Origin: Unio delphinus
Taxonomy: Eukaryota; Mollusca; Bivalvia; Unionida; Unionidae
Assembly: GCA_029339505.1 (NCBI GenBank)
Contig: JAQISU010000026.1
Coordinates: 3,298,001 to 3,362,000 of the forward strand
DNA: 64,000 nt
Reading direction: 5' to 3'
Under the pieces are notes generated by a model. It ran no database searches. It was given only the letters and a program-made list of their open reading frames with translations, and had not been told where the DNA came from. Position numbers and translations under genes: made by a program. The first letter of the stretch is position 1; each line of letters opens with the position of its first letter. Below are positions 63,170 through 64,000 of the stretch, one piece after another.

Positions 63170-64000
63170 TTAAATTGGCAATCTTTTCAATTTATAAAGA
63201 TACCAACATCTATAACAATAACCCTTAAAGAATGTTTCAATTTGTAAGATACCAACATCTATGACAATAAACCTTAAAGAATGTTTCAATTTAAAAGATA
63301 AAAACATCTATGACAATAACCCTTAAAGAATGTTTCAATTTGTAAGATACCAACATCTATAACAATAACCCTTAAAGAATGTTTTAATTTGTAAGATACC
63401 AACATTATGACAATAACCCTTAAAGAATGTTTCAATTTGTAAGATACCAACATCTATAACAATAACCCTTAAAGAATGTTTCAATTTGTAAGATACCAAC
63501 ATCTATGACATTAACCCTTAAAGAATGTTTTAATTTGTAAGATACCAACATCTCTAACAATAACCCTTAAAGAATGTTTCAATTTGTAAGATACCAACAT
63601 CTATAACAATAACCCTTAAAGAATGTTTCAATTTGTAAGATACCAACATCTATGACAATAACCCTTAAAGAATGTTTCAATTTGTAAGATCCCAACATCT
63701 ATGACAATAACCCTTAAAGAATGTTTCAATTTGTAAGATACCAACATCTATGACAATAACCCTTAAAGAATGTTTCAATGTGTAAGATACCAACATCTAT
63801 GACAATAACCCTTAAAGAATGTTTCAATTTGTAAGATACCAACATCTATGACAATAACCCTTAAAGAATGTTTCAATTTGTAAGATTCCAACATCCATGA
63901 CAATAACCCTTAAAGAATGTTTCAATGTGTAAGATACCAACATCTATGACAATAACCCTTAAAGAATGTTTCAATTTGTAAGATTCCAACATCTATGACA
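63170..64000. repeat. 49-bp minisatellite, about 17 copies, continues past the window
   Basis: The unit is AATAACCCTTAAAGAATGTT, TCAATTTGTAAGATACCAAC, ATCTATGAC. Point changes (TATAAC, GTGTAAG, GATTCC, GATCCC) are scattered and repeated between units. It lies in the intron upstream of slo exon A in transcript order, and the array reaches position 64000. Confidence 0.97.

Noticed and set aside
63170..64000. CRISPR-like regular array
   Set aside because: The whole 49-bp period is conserved, with no unique spacers, and the genome is animal. It is a minisatellite. The same holds for 11587-12345 and 41020-42110.

Overview
The window is animal nuclear DNA, most likely from a mollusc or another lophotrochozoan. 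It is AT-rich, full of microsatellites, minisatellites and transposon relics, and has almost no long open reading frames. Every protein exon I can support belongs to one gene on the minus strand: the large-conductance Ca2+-activated K+ channel (BK, Slo1, KCNMA1 family). Eight exons at 62581-62672, 58354-58464, 49919-50024, 37004-37156, 24915-25070, 13148-13260, 5511-5669 and 3616-3692 join with GT-AG introns and matching phases into 967 nt. They encode the end of S6, the S6-RCK1 linker, the whole RCK1 Ca2+-sensing domain and the CxxCH heme motif. The voltage sensor and pore exons must lie beyond position 64000, and the RCK2 exons before position 1. The lophotrochozoan assignment rests on the remembered wording of molluscan Slo proteins and was not tested by a search.

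The rest is intron. Its layout, from low to high coordinates, is as follows. 1-3615: two tRNA-derived SINEs and an (AT)n tract. 3693-5510: a decayed tyrosine-recombinase ORF. 5670-13147: a 637-bp pogo-type MITE with intact TA duplication, SINEs, a 20-bp array and a very uniform 54-bp minisatellite. 13261-24914: three SINEs of one tRNA-headed family, an internally deleted LINE ending in (ATT)n, a second LINE tail, and another LINE piece on the minus strand. 25071-37003: a 42/34-bp minisatellite whose unit is the 5' head of that same SINE, interrupted by a 1.49-kb solo LTR, then a DIRS-like retrotransposon with inverted ends. 37157-49918: a 38-bp minisatellite, a broken Ty3/gypsy reverse transcriptase and a pogo/Tigger-type relic. 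50025-58353: an RTE-like LINE start, a hairpin MITE and the second, inverted pogo relic. 58465-62580: a small MITE and a SINE. 62673-64000: a 49-bp minisatellite running off the end.

I found no complete gene, bacterial-type operon, CRISPR array or structural RNA gene. The channel gene is the only host coding content. The other material shows how its introns grew: at least three tRNA-headed SINE families, several LINE lineages, YR and LTR retrotransposons, pogo elements, and tandem arrays, one of which clearly grew out of a SINE. I found no clearly new functional system. The most unusual structure is the SINE-headed minisatellite at 29965-33700.
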